From contig JAAXXY010000003.1 of assembly GCA_013334225.1 (NCBI GenBank), positions 1 to 64,000 of the forward strand: a DNA stretch of 64,000 nucleotides. Direction: 5' to 3'. A program made the position numbers and the translations under genes. Each line of letters opens with the position of its first letter. The first letter of the stretch is position 1. This DNA comes from Chlorobiaceae bacterium. Its GTDB lineage: Bacteria; Bacteroidota; Chlorobiia; Chlorobiales; Chlorobiaceae. This document shows, in pieces, positions 45,698 to 54,912 of this stretch. The notes below the pieces were generated by a model, which saw nothing but the letters and a program-made list of their open reading frames with translations, was not told the DNA's origin and did not search any database.

Positions 45698-47077
45698 TTA
45701 CCTGATCGGCGGATGGTCTTTGACCGCTGCAAGGGAACGCTGCAGAAGCTCTTCCGGAAGTGGATAATCACTGAGTTTTCCTGAAAGGTAAGCGTCGTAA
45801 CCCTGCAGGTCCATGAGCCCGTGGCCCGACCAGTTCATGAGAATGACCTTTTCCTTTCCCTCTTCCTTCGCCTTTTTCGCTTCCCGGATGGTCTGGGCTA
45901 TCGCATGCGAGGTTTCAGGAGCGGAAATGAATCCTTCCGTATGGGCGAAGAGCATGGCGGCTTCATAACATTCAATCTGACCGATTGCCGTTGCATCGAT
46001 CAGGCCGAGCTGCCTGACATGGCTGACAAGCGGGGCCATACCATGATAACGCAGTCCGCCTGCATGGATTGCCGGAGGAATGAACCCGTGGCCGAGGCTG
46101 TGCATGGGCAGGAAGGGGGTCATTTTCGCGACATCGCCCGCATCATAGATGTATGGACCTCTGGTCAGGGTCGGGCATGCTTCAGGTTCCGTAGCGATCA
46201 CCTGGATGTTTTTGCCATGGATCTTGTCATACAGGAAGGGGAAACTGATACCCGCGAAATTCGATCCTCCTCCTGCGCAGCCGATGACGATATCGGGATA
46301 TAGGCCCACTTTTTCAAACTGCTTGCGTGTTTCGAGGCCGATGATGGTCTGATGCAGCATGACATGGTTCAGGACACTTCCGAGTGCGTAGCGGGTATCG
46401 TCGTAGCTGACGGCCTGTTCGATCGCCTCGCTGATGGCTATGGCAAGGCTTCCCGGGGTGTCGGGAGTCTCAGCGAGAATTTTTCTGCCAATTTCAGTCT
46501 GATCGCTGGGACTTGCGATGCAGTCGGCTCCCCACGTTTTCATCATGATTTTGCGGAACGGCTTCTGGTCGAAGCTGATACGGACCATGAAGACCTTGCA
46601 GTCTATGCCGACGAGCTTGCAGCTCATTGAAAGGGCGCTGCCCCACTGGCCGGCACCGGTTTCGGTGATGAGATGCTTGATGCCGAACTGTTTGTTGTAC
46701 CATGCCTGCGGAACCGCTGTATTGGGTTTGTGGCTTCCGGCCGGAGAAACGCCTTCGTTTTTGTAGAATATTTTCGCCGGGGTCTGCAATGCGGCTTCCA
46801 GGCGTCTTGCCCGGTAAAGGGGTGAAGGCCTCCAGATTTTCAGGATTGAAAGCACCTCTTCAGGGATATCGATCCACCGCTCGGTACTGACTTCCTGTTC
46901 GATGAGGTTCATCGGGAAAACCCTTGCAAGAGCGTCAGGTCCGATTGGAGTGCCGTCCGGACCGACAGGCGGTGGGAGCGGTGAAGGCAGGTCGGCCTGA
47001 ATATTGTACCATTGGCGGGGGATTTCGTCTTCATTCAGCAGGATCTTCGTAAAGTCCGAACTCATGATCGTTTTCAA
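45698..47077 (-). CDS. trpB2: Tryptophan synthase beta chain, type 2
   Basis: A 459-residue PLP enzyme. The lysine that binds PLP is K117 or near it, in [17 protein letters not shown], followed by [13 protein letters not shown]. Phosphate-binding [11 protein letters not shown] lies in the second half. The length and the extra N-terminal region ([22 protein letters not shown]) mark the TrpB2 group. That group acts alone or without a strong TrpA partner to join indole and serine. No other trp gene is adjacent. Confidence 0.93.
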   Translation of the reverse strand: MKTIMSSDFTKILLNEDEIPRQWYNIQADLPSPLPPPVGPDGTPIGPDALARVFPMNLIEQEVSTERWIDIPEEVLSILKIWRPSPLYRARRLEAALQTPAKIFYKNEGVSPAGSHKPNTAVPQAWYNKQFGIKHLITETGAGQWGSALSMSCKLVGIDCKVFMVRISFDQKPFRKIMMKTWGADCIASPSDQTEIGRKILAETPDTPGSLAIAISEAIEQAVSYDDTRYALGSVLNHVMLHQTIIGLETRKQFEKVGLYPDIVIGCAGGGSNFAGISFPFLYDKIHGKNIQVIATEPEACPTLTRGPYIYDAGDVAKMTPFLPMHSLGHGFIPPAIHAGGLRYHGMAPLVSHVRQLGLIDATAIGQIECYEAAMLFAHTEGFISAPETSHAIAQTIREAKKAKEEGKEKVILMNWSGHGLMDLQGYDAYLSGKLSDYPLPEELLQRSLAAVKDHPPIR

Positions 47078-47257
47078 TTTTGAGTGAATGGTGGCTGAAA
47101 AGGAGAGTAATAGATGTTTTTGTTTTTCGGATACTGATGATTATGTCATGCATTGCCTCGATTTAGGCTCGTATCGAAGGTTTTACCGCCTGCGATGTAT
47201 TTCTGATGTCAATACGGAACAACGAAAAACACCGGAAAAATGCCTTGTAGTGCTGTA

Positions 47258-47346
47258 TGGTGCCGAAGGCGGGAATCGAACCCGCACGTCCATTGCTGAA
47301 CACAGGATTTTAAGTCCTGGGCGTCTACCAGTTCCGCCACTTCGGC
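47258..47346 (-). tRNA. tRNA-Leu (anticodon UAA)
   Basis: Read on the minus strand it begins GCCGAAG and ends CTTCGGC-A-CCA, so the CCA end is encoded. The anticodon stem CAGGA/TCCTG holds loop CTTAAAA. A class II variable arm and T arm GGGTTCGATTCCC follow. Confidence 0.95.
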
Positions 47347-47455
47347 AGCATGTTATCCCTTTGGAGGTCGAACAATTTACTATCTTCACATGGTTTACCA
47401 AAAAAATAAATGATTTCGGAAACGGTGATATTTAAGCATTCAACGCAGTATCACT

Positions 47456-48523
47456 TCAGGTCTGAAAATGATCGAAACCACTTATCGATGTCAGGTCGAT
47501 CGTCATTCCATAGATATCCGTAATCCTTATTCCGGCTTCGGGTTCCGTGATTTCGCCGATGATCGATATATCCCTGCTGTCATCAATGAGACCGGAAAAA
47601 TTTTTCGATACGGTAAAAAGCAGTTCATAATCTTCCCCACCCGTCAAAGCCCACGTCAGAGCATCCTGCTGCATTTCATCGGCAATTGTGCGTGTTTCGG
47701 CATGGATCGGGATACGGTTTTCATGGATGAGGGCACCGGTTCCTGACTGACTGCAGATATGCCGAAGGTCCGGGCTGAGGCCGTCCGAAATGTCGATCAT
47801 GGATGAAGGGATGATGCCGTTTATATCGAGGAACCTTACGGTATCGAGGCGCGCAAGCGGCAGAAGCTGCCGCTGTATGGCTTCAGGGTATTCCTGAAGG
47901 TCGGCCATGACGTTCCTGTTGTAGGGCTCGTTGTTTTCGATGTGTTCAAGCATGATCTCCTTTTCCCGCATGAGGAGCCGGAGCCCGGCGGCGGCTCCTC
48001 CAAGAGCGCCGCTGACGCAGACAAGGTCACCTGGTTTTGCGCCTTTCCGGAGCGTCACCCTCTCAGGGGGTACATCCCCTACCAATGCGACGGAAATGAT
48101 CAGGCCCGACCGGGACGAAGAGGTATCGCCTCCGGCGATGGCCATACCATATTGCAGTGCGGCATGCTGCATGCCGCGGTAAAGTTCCTCGATCATTTCA
48201 ACGGTGAACGCCGGAGGTATGGCAAGGGAAATCAGGGCGTAGCGAGGAAGGGCGTTCATAGCGCAGATATCCGAGACGTTGACGCTGATTGCCTTGTTTC
48301 CAAGATGTTTTATCGGAGTTGTCAGGAGATCGAAGTGAATCTGATCGACAAGAATATCGGTGGTTGCGACTTGAAAAAGAGTATCCGATACCTTGTATAC
48401 GGCACAGTCGTCTCCGATTCCGTAGAGGAGATCCGGCGTGGCTTTCAGCGTGGGTTCGGCGATTTCGCTGATCTTTCCGATAAGCCCGAATTCCCCGATT
48501 TCCTTGATAGCTTTATATGGCAT
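47456..48523 (-). CDS. thiL: Thiamine-monophosphate kinase
   Basis: The 355-residue ATP-dependent kinase makes thiamine diphosphate, the cofactor needed by KorAB. The Mg/ATP site GIGDDCAVYKV lies near residue 37. VATTDILVDQIHFDL, KAISVNVSDICAMNA, IAGGDTSSSRSGLI, DISDGLSPDL and LTGGEDYELLF are the ThiL/PurM-like blocks. It is divergent from ftsY with 110 bases between. Confidence 0.95.
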   Translation of the reverse strand: MPYKAIKEIGEFGLIGKISEIAEPTLKATPDLLYGIGDDCAVYKVSDTLFQVATTDILVDQIHFDLLTTPIKHLGNKAISVNVSDICAMNALPRYALISLAIPPAFTVEMIEELYRGMQHAALQYGMAIAGGDTSSSRSGLIISVALVGDVPPERVTLRKGAKPGDLVCVSGALGGAAAGLRLLMREKEIMLEHIENNEPYNRNVMADLQEYPEAIQRQLLPLARLDTVRFLDINGIIPSSMIDISDGLSPDLRHICSQSGTGALIHENRIPIHAETRTIADEMQQDALTWALTGGEDYELLFTVSKNFSGLIDDSRDISIIGEITEPEAGIRITDIYGMTIDLTSISGFDHFQT

Positions 48524-48633
48524 ATTTTTATGTACATTGATACGGATAAAAAATCATCTAGTATTCCGGAAATGTCTTTGCCGGGCAAAGTTCCGGAAGC
48601 AGACTTTCACTAACAGGTACAATACCTCTTTTT

Positions 48634-49578
48634 ATGGGTTTTTTTGATAAGTTCAAAATTTCAAGGCTGAAGGAGGGTCTGGGAAAAACCCGCGAAACGC
48701 TTCGTGAAAAACTTTCGTTCATAACGCAGGGGAAAACGGAGATTGATGATGAATTCCTCGAGGAACTTGAAACCATACTTGTAGCGGCAGATGTGGGTGT
48801 CGAAACCACGCTCGGTATTGTCGATGCGATAACGGAGCGGGCAAAGAGAGAGACTTACCGCACCGAAGAGGAGCTCAACCGGATGCTGATGGATGAAATC
48901 CAGCTTATGCTGACAGAAACCCGTGAAGAGCACCCCCTCGATTTCGAAGCAATACTTCCTGCAAAACCATATGTTATCCTGATCGTGGGAGTCAACGGGG
49001 CCGGAAAGACTACCAGTATAGCAAAGCTCGCGCATCATTATGAAAAGGCCGGCAAGAAAGTCATCATTGCCGCAGCCGACACGTTCAGGGCTGCTGCTTA
49101 TGAACAGCTCAAGATATGGGCAGACCGGGCAGGAGTTCCGCTGATCGGCCAGGGCCAGGGTGCGGATCCCGCATCCGTGGTTTACGATGCAGTCAGTGCG
49201 GCTGTTGCCCGCAATTCCGATGTCGTGCTTGTCGATACGGCAGGCAGACTGCATAACAAGAGCCATCTCATGGAAGAGCTCGCGAAGATCATGCGGGTTG
49301 CGAAAAAGAAAATTCCCGAAGCGCCTCACGAAGTGCTGCTGGTGCTTGACGGTACGACCGGGCAGAATGCTGTTATGCAGGCCAGAGAGTTTACAAAATT
49401 TGTCCATGTGACCGGCCTCATCGTCACCAAGCTTGACGGTACTTCGAAAGGGGGGATAGTGCTTTCCATTTCACGAGAACTGAATCTGCCGGTCAAATAT
49501 ATCGGTGTCGGCGAGAAAATCGACGATTTCCAGCTATTCGACCGCGAGAAATTTGTCGAAGCGGTGCTTGGGCGTTGA
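48634..49578 (+). CDS. ftsY: Signal recognition particle receptor FtsY
   Basis: A 314-residue GTPase that docks SRP-bound ribosomes at the inner membrane. The N domain (residues 1-100) is followed by the G domain with GVNGAGKTTSIAKLA near residue 120, DTFRAAAYEQLK, DTAGRLHNKSHLMEEL and TKLDGTSKGG. The acidic A domain typical of E. coli is absent, as in many bacteria. It converges with the DUF123 gene 13 bases away. Confidence 0.97.
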   Translation: MGFFDKFKISRLKEGLGKTRETLREKLSFITQGKTEIDDEFLEELETILVAADVGVETTLGIVDAITERAKRETYRTEEELNRMLMDEIQLMLTETREEHPLDFEAILPAKPYVILIVGVNGAGKTTSIAKLAHHYEKAGKKVIIAAADTFRAAAYEQLKIWADRAGVPLIGQGQGADPASVVYDAVSAAVARNSDVVLVDTAGRLHNKSHLMEELAKIMRVAKKKIPEAPHEVLLVLDGTTGQNAVMQAREFTKFVHVTGLIVTKLDGTSKGGIVLSISRELNLPVKYIGVGEKIDDFQLFDREKFVEAVLGR

Positions 49579-49590
49579 CGGTACAGGGCT

Positions 49591-50154
49591 TCATGGTTCC
49601 AGAAGCGAGGGAACATCATTCCTGAGAAGCCCGAACAATTTTTCCCGGTTCGAAAGCTTCAGCAGATGGGTGCTTTTTCTGCTGTCCTGTGCGCCGAGGC
49701 GGTAGGCGAGCTGTGATGTTTCATCGAGTGAACCGAGCAGTCCGGATATTTTCTCTTCAAGTCTTTCCGGGCTCTGTATGATGATGATATGATCGATTTC
49801 AGCTTCAGTGCAATCCATCAGGTAATCGATGTGCCAGTGCAGTTTTTTTTCGATATTCCTGTCGCTGGCTGCAATCCCATAAAAAAGGTTTACGATCGAA
49901 TCCCGGATTGCATGACGGTTCTTTCCTCCTGACCTCGTCGCGTGGCGTATGAGCCTTTGTGCAAGAGGGTTTCCTCTTTTTTTTCCGCCAAGCGCAGAGC
50001 CGATATAGACGTAGTCACCATCCGGAACTGCGATCACCCTGCCTCCCTGAAATCTGCCGAATGCCAGTTCGAGAGGCTTTGAGACATGGACCAGGAGGAC
50101 ATAGGTGCCTTCGGGTGCCGGGTTCCCGAAAATGGTAAACTGCAAACCGGTCAT
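49591..50154 (-). CDS. DUF123 (GIY-YIG-like) protein
   Basis: A 187-residue protein. The front half reads GTYVLLVHVSKPLELAFGR, then DGDYVYIGSALGGKK, AQRLIRHA and KLHWHIDYLMD. This is the DUF123 family, a GIY-YIG-like nuclease fold. Its catalytic residues are only partly conserved. A role in DNA processing is suggested by fold only. The C-terminal 60 residues are less conserved. Confidence 0.82.
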   Translation of the reverse strand: MTGLQFTIFGNPAPEGTYVLLVHVSKPLELAFGRFQGGRVIAVPDGDYVYIGSALGGKKRGNPLAQRLIRHATRSGGKNRHAIRDSIVNLFYGIAASDRNIEKKLHWHIDYLMDCTEAEIDHIIIIQSPERLEEKISGLLGSLDETSQLAYRLGAQDSRKSTHLLKLSNREKLFGLLRNDVPSLLEP

Positions 50155-50279
50155 TGTTTTTTATGGTTTTTATGCAATATTATCGAACGAATATGTAAAG
50201 ACGGAAGCATGTTATCCTTGTTGAAAGATACGGTGTCGAACAGATACAGGGGAGATTAAACGCTCAAAGTTTTTTTGTA

Positions 50280-50942
50280 ATGGAACGATCGGAAAAACTT
50301 CTCGAGCTCAGTCGGGTGGAGATGGTTGAAACGCTCAGGCAATACGGTATCGAAAACCGTAAGGTGCTCGATGCGTTTCTTCAGGTGAAACGTCACCTTT
50401 TTTTTGAAGGGGATACCATTGATTTTGCCTATAACGATTGCGCCTATCCCATCGGCTTCGGCCAGACTATCTCCCAGCCGTACACGGTGGCATATATGAC
50501 CACTTTGCTTCTGGAACGTGTTCCATCAGGGAAAGTACTCGAGATAGGGACAGGGTCAGGATACCAGGCCGCTATTCTCGATGCGCTTGGATATTCGGTC
50601 TATACGATTGAAAGAATTCCGGAGCTGAAAGAAAAGGCCGAAGATATTTTTTTACGGCTTGGTCTCGATATATCATGCAGTTTGCGAGACGGCACCCTCG
50701 GGTGGCCGGAAGAAGCTCCGTTCGATGGTATCATCGTTACCGCAGGTGCTCCGAAGGAACCGGGACCGCTTCTCGGGCAGCTTGCTGAAAACGGATGTAT
50801 GGTTATCCCGCTGGGCAGCCATGATTCGCAGCAGATGACCGTCATCAGGAGGCATGGTGATATATACGGCAGGGAAGCCTTTCACCATTTTGTTTTTGTC
50901 CCGCTTGTAGGCAAGGAAGGTTGGGACTCAACTGTTTTTTAA
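50280..50942 (+). CDS. pcm: Protein-L-isoaspartate O-methyltransferase
   Basis: A 220-residue SAM methyltransferase that repairs isoaspartyl residues. Family marks are FGQTISQPYTVAYMT, SAM-binding VLEIGTGSGYQAAIL, and VTAGAPKEPGPLLGQLAENGCMVIP. The length is normal. ppiD starts 25 bases after its stop, so the two are likely co-transcribed and may form a protein-quality unit. Confidence 0.94.
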   Translation: MERSEKLLELSRVEMVETLRQYGIENRKVLDAFLQVKRHLFFEGDTIDFAYNDCAYPIGFGQTISQPYTVAYMTTLLLERVPSGKVLEIGTGSGYQAAILDALGYSVYTIERIPELKEKAEDIFLRLGLDISCSLRDGTLGWPEEAPFDGIIVTAGAPKEPGPLLGQLAENGCMVIPLGSHDSQQMTVIRRHGDIYGREAFHHFVFVPLVGKEGWDSTVF

Positions 50943-50967
50943 CAACACATTAATGAAGGGATGATTT

Positions 50968-53082
50968 ATGGGTTTCATGACCAGCTTGCGGGATAAAACG
51001 CATGTTATTTTATTTACCCTTTTGATCGCGTTTCTTGCGCTGATCATTTTCGAGTGGGGCATGCAGTACACGGGTGGATTTTTCGGCAAGGGCAATACGA
51101 ATCTCGCTGGCAAAGTAAATGGAAAGGAAATTCCTTACAGCCAGTATGATGAAATATACAAGGAGATATCCGAGAATTTCCGGAGAAGCAATCCTTCTAC
51201 CGATATTACTCCTGAAATCGAACTTGGCATGCAGGAACAGGCATGGAAGGTTGTTGTCGATCAGACACTGCTCGAGCAGCAGTTGGGAAAATTCGGCATT
51301 ACGCTGCAGGACCAGGAAGTTGTCGAAGCTCTTGACGGACCGAATCCCCCAATGGTGATCCGTCAGAATTTCACCGATCCTGCTACAGGAACCATCGACC
51401 GCAAGAAACTTGATGCTGCGCGTCGAGATCCGCGGGCTAAGGATCTCTGGGTCCAGGTTGAAAAGATCGTCCGCAGGGAACTGAAGATCAGTAAACTTAT
51501 CAGGGCGCTTCAGTCACTCGACCATCTTAACGGCAGCGATATAGATGATATTGTCAAAAGACAGCTTTCCCGTTTTTCAGCCTCTTTCATTCCTTTCCCG
51601 TTCAGCTTTGCCGTACCGGACAGCAATTTTCCTGTAAAAGAGGATGAAATAAAAAAATATTACGATGAACATAAAGAGCTTTTCAAACAGGTTCCGTCGA
51701 GGAAAGCCGATTATGTCTTTTTCCCTCTTATCCCTTCATCGAAAGACAGTCTGAGTTCCCGCACCGAGCTTGAAGCTCTTCGTGCCGAGTTTTCAGGCGC
51801 CAAGAGCGACAGCGAATTTGTCAAACTGCAGAGCGACCGCTCAAACGGCATCAATGTTCAGTACAACCGTTCGAATTTTTCCGAGTCGGCTGCCAGTGTT
51901 GTGTTCAATCCATCGAACCTCAAGCCCGGAGCTTTGATCGGTCCCGTAGCAGACAGGGGTGAGTACCGGCTGATCAAGGTAAGGGAGGTAACAACTTCTG
52001 CCCAGCCTGTTGCAAGAGCCTCGCATATCCTGTTGAAAGTCAATCCTGCAAACAGTAACGATGTCCAGAGGGTTCGCGAGCTGATTCCGCTGATTTTCAA
52101 ACAGCTCCAGGCTGGAGTACCTTTCGAAGAGCTTGCCAGGAAATATTCCACTGATCCCGGCAGCGCCGCGAACGGCGGTGACATCGGATGGTTCAGCAAG
52201 GACAAAATGGTGCCGGCTTTTTCCGAAGCGGTTTTCAAAGCCAGTCCGGGAGCTGTCATAGGGCCGGTCCAGACACAGTTCGGTCTACACATCATCAAGG
52301 TTACCGGTTTCGACCAGAAAGCCATAGTCTGCTCGGAAATCGTCCGCAACATCAAGCCTTCGACGGAAACCGCGGACAGCAGGAGGCGTATCGCCATGGC
52401 TTTCCAGATGACCGCCAAGACGGCAGGCCTCGACAAGGCTGCGGCTTCGCAGAAACTTCAGATCGAAAAGACAGGAGAATTCGGAAAACGTATGCCTATT
52501 CAGTCGATAGGTTACAGTGACAAAATCTCTTCGTTTGCATTCAAGTCCAAGGAGAGTGAGGTTTCGGATGTTATCGAGACTGAAAAAGGTTTTTATATCA
52601 TGCGCCTGACGGCGAGGAACGATACCGGTTACCGGTTGCTCGACCAGGAACTGAAGGAAAGGATCACGGCTGAGCTGGTAAGAGAGAAGAACGGCTCGGT
52701 ACTCGAGAAAAAGCTTGTTTCGATGGCAAAAAGTCCGGGAGCTACACTGGAGAACATTGCTGCAGCTAACCCCGGGATCAATGTTGTGACAGCCGAGGAC
52801 ATCCGCTGGAGCGATGCATTTATTCCTGGTTACGGTATTGACAGGCCGCTTGTCGAGGCAATGTCAGGTCTCGATAACGGAAAATTGTCTGCTCCGGTAA
52901 AGACAGCCAGCGGTTATGCGCTTGCCATTGTGACCAGGAAAGCCCTTCCCGAGGGTGTCGACCTCAAAGCTGAGGCGGTCAAGATCGCTCCTCAGCTTCT
53001 TCAGGTCAAACAGCAGCAGACCATGGAGGAATATTTTAATTCGGTCCGTAAAAACTCGAAAATCGAAGATCTCAGACCCTGA
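50968..53082 (+). CDS. ppiD: Membrane-anchored peptidyl-prolyl isomerase, PpiD/SurA type
   Basis: A 704-residue periplasmic chaperone. A single N-terminal membrane segment (HVILFTLLIAFLALIIFEW) is followed by a SurA-like N domain (residues 45-210). The parvulin domain near residues 345-445 begins ARASHILLKVN and continues EELARKYSTDPGSAANGGDIGWF. A second, weaker rotamase-like region lies in the C-terminal part. It assists folding of exported proteins at the inner membrane. Confidence 0.92.
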   Translation: MGFMTSLRDKTHVILFTLLIAFLALIIFEWGMQYTGGFFGKGNTNLAGKVNGKEIPYSQYDEIYKEISENFRRSNPSTDITPEIELGMQEQAWKVVVDQTLLEQQLGKFGITLQDQEVVEALDGPNPPMVIRQNFTDPATGTIDRKKLDAARRDPRAKDLWVQVEKIVRRELKISKLIRALQSLDHLNGSDIDDIVKRQLSRFSASFIPFPFSFAVPDSNFPVKEDEIKKYYDEHKELFKQVPSRKADYVFFPLIPSSKDSLSSRTELEALRAEFSGAKSDSEFVKLQSDRSNGINVQYNRSNFSESAASVVFNPSNLKPGALIGPVADRGEYRLIKVREVTTSAQPVARASHILLKVNPANSNDVQRVRELIPLIFKQLQAGVPFEELARKYSTDPGSAANGGDIGWFSKDKMVPAFSEAVFKASPGAVIGPVQTQFGLHIIKVTGFDQKAIVCSEIVRNIKPSTETADSRRRIAMAFQMTAKTAGLDKAAASQKLQIEKTGEFGKRMPIQSIGYSDKISSFAFKSKESEVSDVIETEKGFYIMRLTARNDTGYRLLDQELKERITAELVREKNGSVLEKKLVSMAKSPGATLENIAAANPGINVVTAEDIRWSDAFIPGYGIDRPLVEAMSGLDNGKLSAPVKTASGYALAIVTRKALPEGVDLKAEAVKIAPQLLQVKQQQTMEEYFNSVRKNSKIEDLRP

Positions 53083-53100
53083 AGTCTGTCTGAACAGAAA

Positions 53101-54903
53101 TCAATGAGCTGCCTGGAATGCCTCCAGGCAGCTTTTTATTTCTGAAGCAGTTTCAAACGCAATGCATTTGCGGGCCAACTCTTCAGTTTCGGCAAGCGTG
53201 TAACGCGATACCTGTGTTTTCAGATTTGGAATATCCGACACAACGACGCTGAAGCGCTTCAGTCCGCATCCGAGAAGGAAGGGGAGAGCGACAGGATTCG
53301 ATCCCATGTCTCCGCAGATCATCGCTCTGCAGCGGTTTTTTTGGGCGGTACTGATAATCCGGTAGAGCTGGCGGACAATTGCAGGATGAAAGGTATCGAA
53401 CAAATCCTGGACAATAATGTTGTTTCTGTCGACGGCAAGCGTGTATTGTGTCAGGTCATTGGTGCCGATACTGATAAAATCGACGTATCTGGTGATTTCA
53501 TCGATCAGTTCAACTGCTGCAGGTACTTCGATCATCGCACCGACTTCCGGCTTTTCGATCATGGGATCTTCCTTTTCGAGTTCGGCAAAAGCCTTGTCGA
53601 CAACTGACCGGACCTGCCGGATTTCATCGATCGAAACAATCATGGGAATCAGGATGTCGATGTTTCCATGGATGTTTGCCCGTACTATCGCCCTGATCTG
53701 TGCTTCGAGGATATCAGGGATATCGATGAGTATCCTGATGCCTCTCCAGCCGAGGTTCGGGTTCGGTTCCTTGATCGGTGAATAGAGCAGTTTGTCTCCG
53801 CCTATATCAAACAGGCGGATATCTATAGGCATCGGATTTATGGTATCGGCCATTTCACGGTAATAGGCATACTGCAGGGATTCTCTCGGCGTGTTCGTGC
53901 CGTCGGTAAAAAGGTTTTCGCTTCTGAACAGACCGACGCCTTCCGCGCCGGAAGCTTTTATGGTATCAAGCTCCTCCTTGAAATCGATATTTGCATAGAA
54001 GGTGATCCTGACACCGCATTTTGTTGTGGCAGGAAGTTCGGCGGTAAGGGACGCTTTGTCTTCAATCTGTTTTTCATCCCTCTGTTTTTCAGTATAATAT
54101 GCAAGCGTTTTTTCTTCAGGGTTGATGATGACCTTTCCGGTACTTGCGTCAAGGATCATCTGCATACCGGTCGATACCTTCTGTGAGAGATTTCCAAAGC
54201 CAACGACGATCGGTATGTTCAGTGACTTGCAGATAAGCGAGATATGGGAGGTTTTCCCACCTGTATCGGTGATGAAACCCTTGATGTTGCTGCGGCTCAG
54301 CAGAATGACGTCAGCCGGAGAAAGATGGTAGGATACAACTATCACTCCTTCAGGAAGCCATGAATGAAGCTTTTTTATATGAAGGTTTCTGATAATCCGG
54401 TCCTTGATATCCTGGAGATCGTCAGCACGTTCACGGAACAGCAGTTCATCGGAATTCTTGAGTTTTTCGACATACTGGTCAAACTCTTCTTCAATAACGA
54501 CATGTGCGGGCTTGTGTTCCGACAGGATGCGGTTTGAAATGGCTTTGACGAGTACAGGGTCGTGGAGTACCATGATCTGGGCCTGAAAGAGGTCGGAATA
54601 TCCTTTGCCGAGTTTGCGTGTAGTAACTTTTTCTATTTTTTTCAGCTCTTTTTCCGAGCGCCGCAGGGCGGCAAGAAAACGTTCGACTTCTTCAGTTACG
54701 TCTTTTTCTTCGAGTTTACGGAAGTCGTGTTCACCCTGTTCCTTCACGAATGCATAGCACATTCCGATGGCAATGCCTCTCGATGCACCGATGCCGGTAT
54801 AGATTTCTTCCTTTTTATTTATGGTCTTCTCAGTACCCTTCACAACTCTTTCTGTTTTTTTTTCTTTGATACCGACGTCAATGGGGGATTTTTTTTCCGA
54901 CAT
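53101..54903 (-). CDS. ptsI: Phosphoenolpyruvate-protein phosphotransferase (PTS enzyme I)
   Basis: A 600-residue enzyme I. The phosphorylated histidine is H220 in TDTGGKTSHISLICKSLNIP. The PEP-binding barrel has EGVGLFRSENLF and ISIGTNDLTQYTLAVDR. The catalytic cysteine is C530 in MICGDMGSNP. The first 30 residues are a basic extension. No HPr or sugar-specific enzyme II is in the window, so it may serve a regulatory PTS. It is the last gene of a leftward run; the dnaB stop lies 9 bases before its start. Its last codons contain the terminator of the opposing ppiD. Confidence 0.94.
   Translation of the reverse strand: MSEKKSPIDVGIKEKKTERVVKGTEKTINKKEEIYTGIGASRGIAIGMCYAFVKEQGEHDFRKLEEKDVTEEVERFLAALRRSEKELKKIEKVTTRKLGKGYSDLFQAQIMVLHDPVLVKAISNRILSEHKPAHVVIEEEFDQYVEKLKNSDELLFRERADDLQDIKDRIIRNLHIKKLHSWLPEGVIVVSYHLSPADVILLSRSNIKGFITDTGGKTSHISLICKSLNIPIVVGFGNLSQKVSTGMQMILDASTGKVIINPEEKTLAYYTEKQRDEKQIEDKASLTAELPATTKCGVRITFYANIDFKEELDTIKASGAEGVGLFRSENLFTDGTNTPRESLQYAYYREMADTINPMPIDIRLFDIGGDKLLYSPIKEPNPNLGWRGIRILIDIPDILEAQIRAIVRANIHGNIDILIPMIVSIDEIRQVRSVVDKAFAELEKEDPMIEKPEVGAMIEVPAAVELIDEITRYVDFISIGTNDLTQYTLAVDRNNIIVQDLFDTFHPAIVRQLYRIISTAQKNRCRAMICGDMGSNPVALPFLLGCGLKRFSVVVSDIPNLKTQVSRYTLAETEELARKCIAFETASEIKSCLEAFQAAH
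53107..53140 (+). terminator. Terminator of ppiD inside the ptsI 3' end
   Basis: AGCTGCCTGGA and TCCAGGCAGCT form a perfect 11-base stem with a five-base loop, followed by TTTTT on the plus strand, 24 bases after the ppiD stop. The same bases encode the last codons of ptsI on the minus strand. Confidence 0.85.
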
Positions 54904-54912
54904 AGCTAATAC

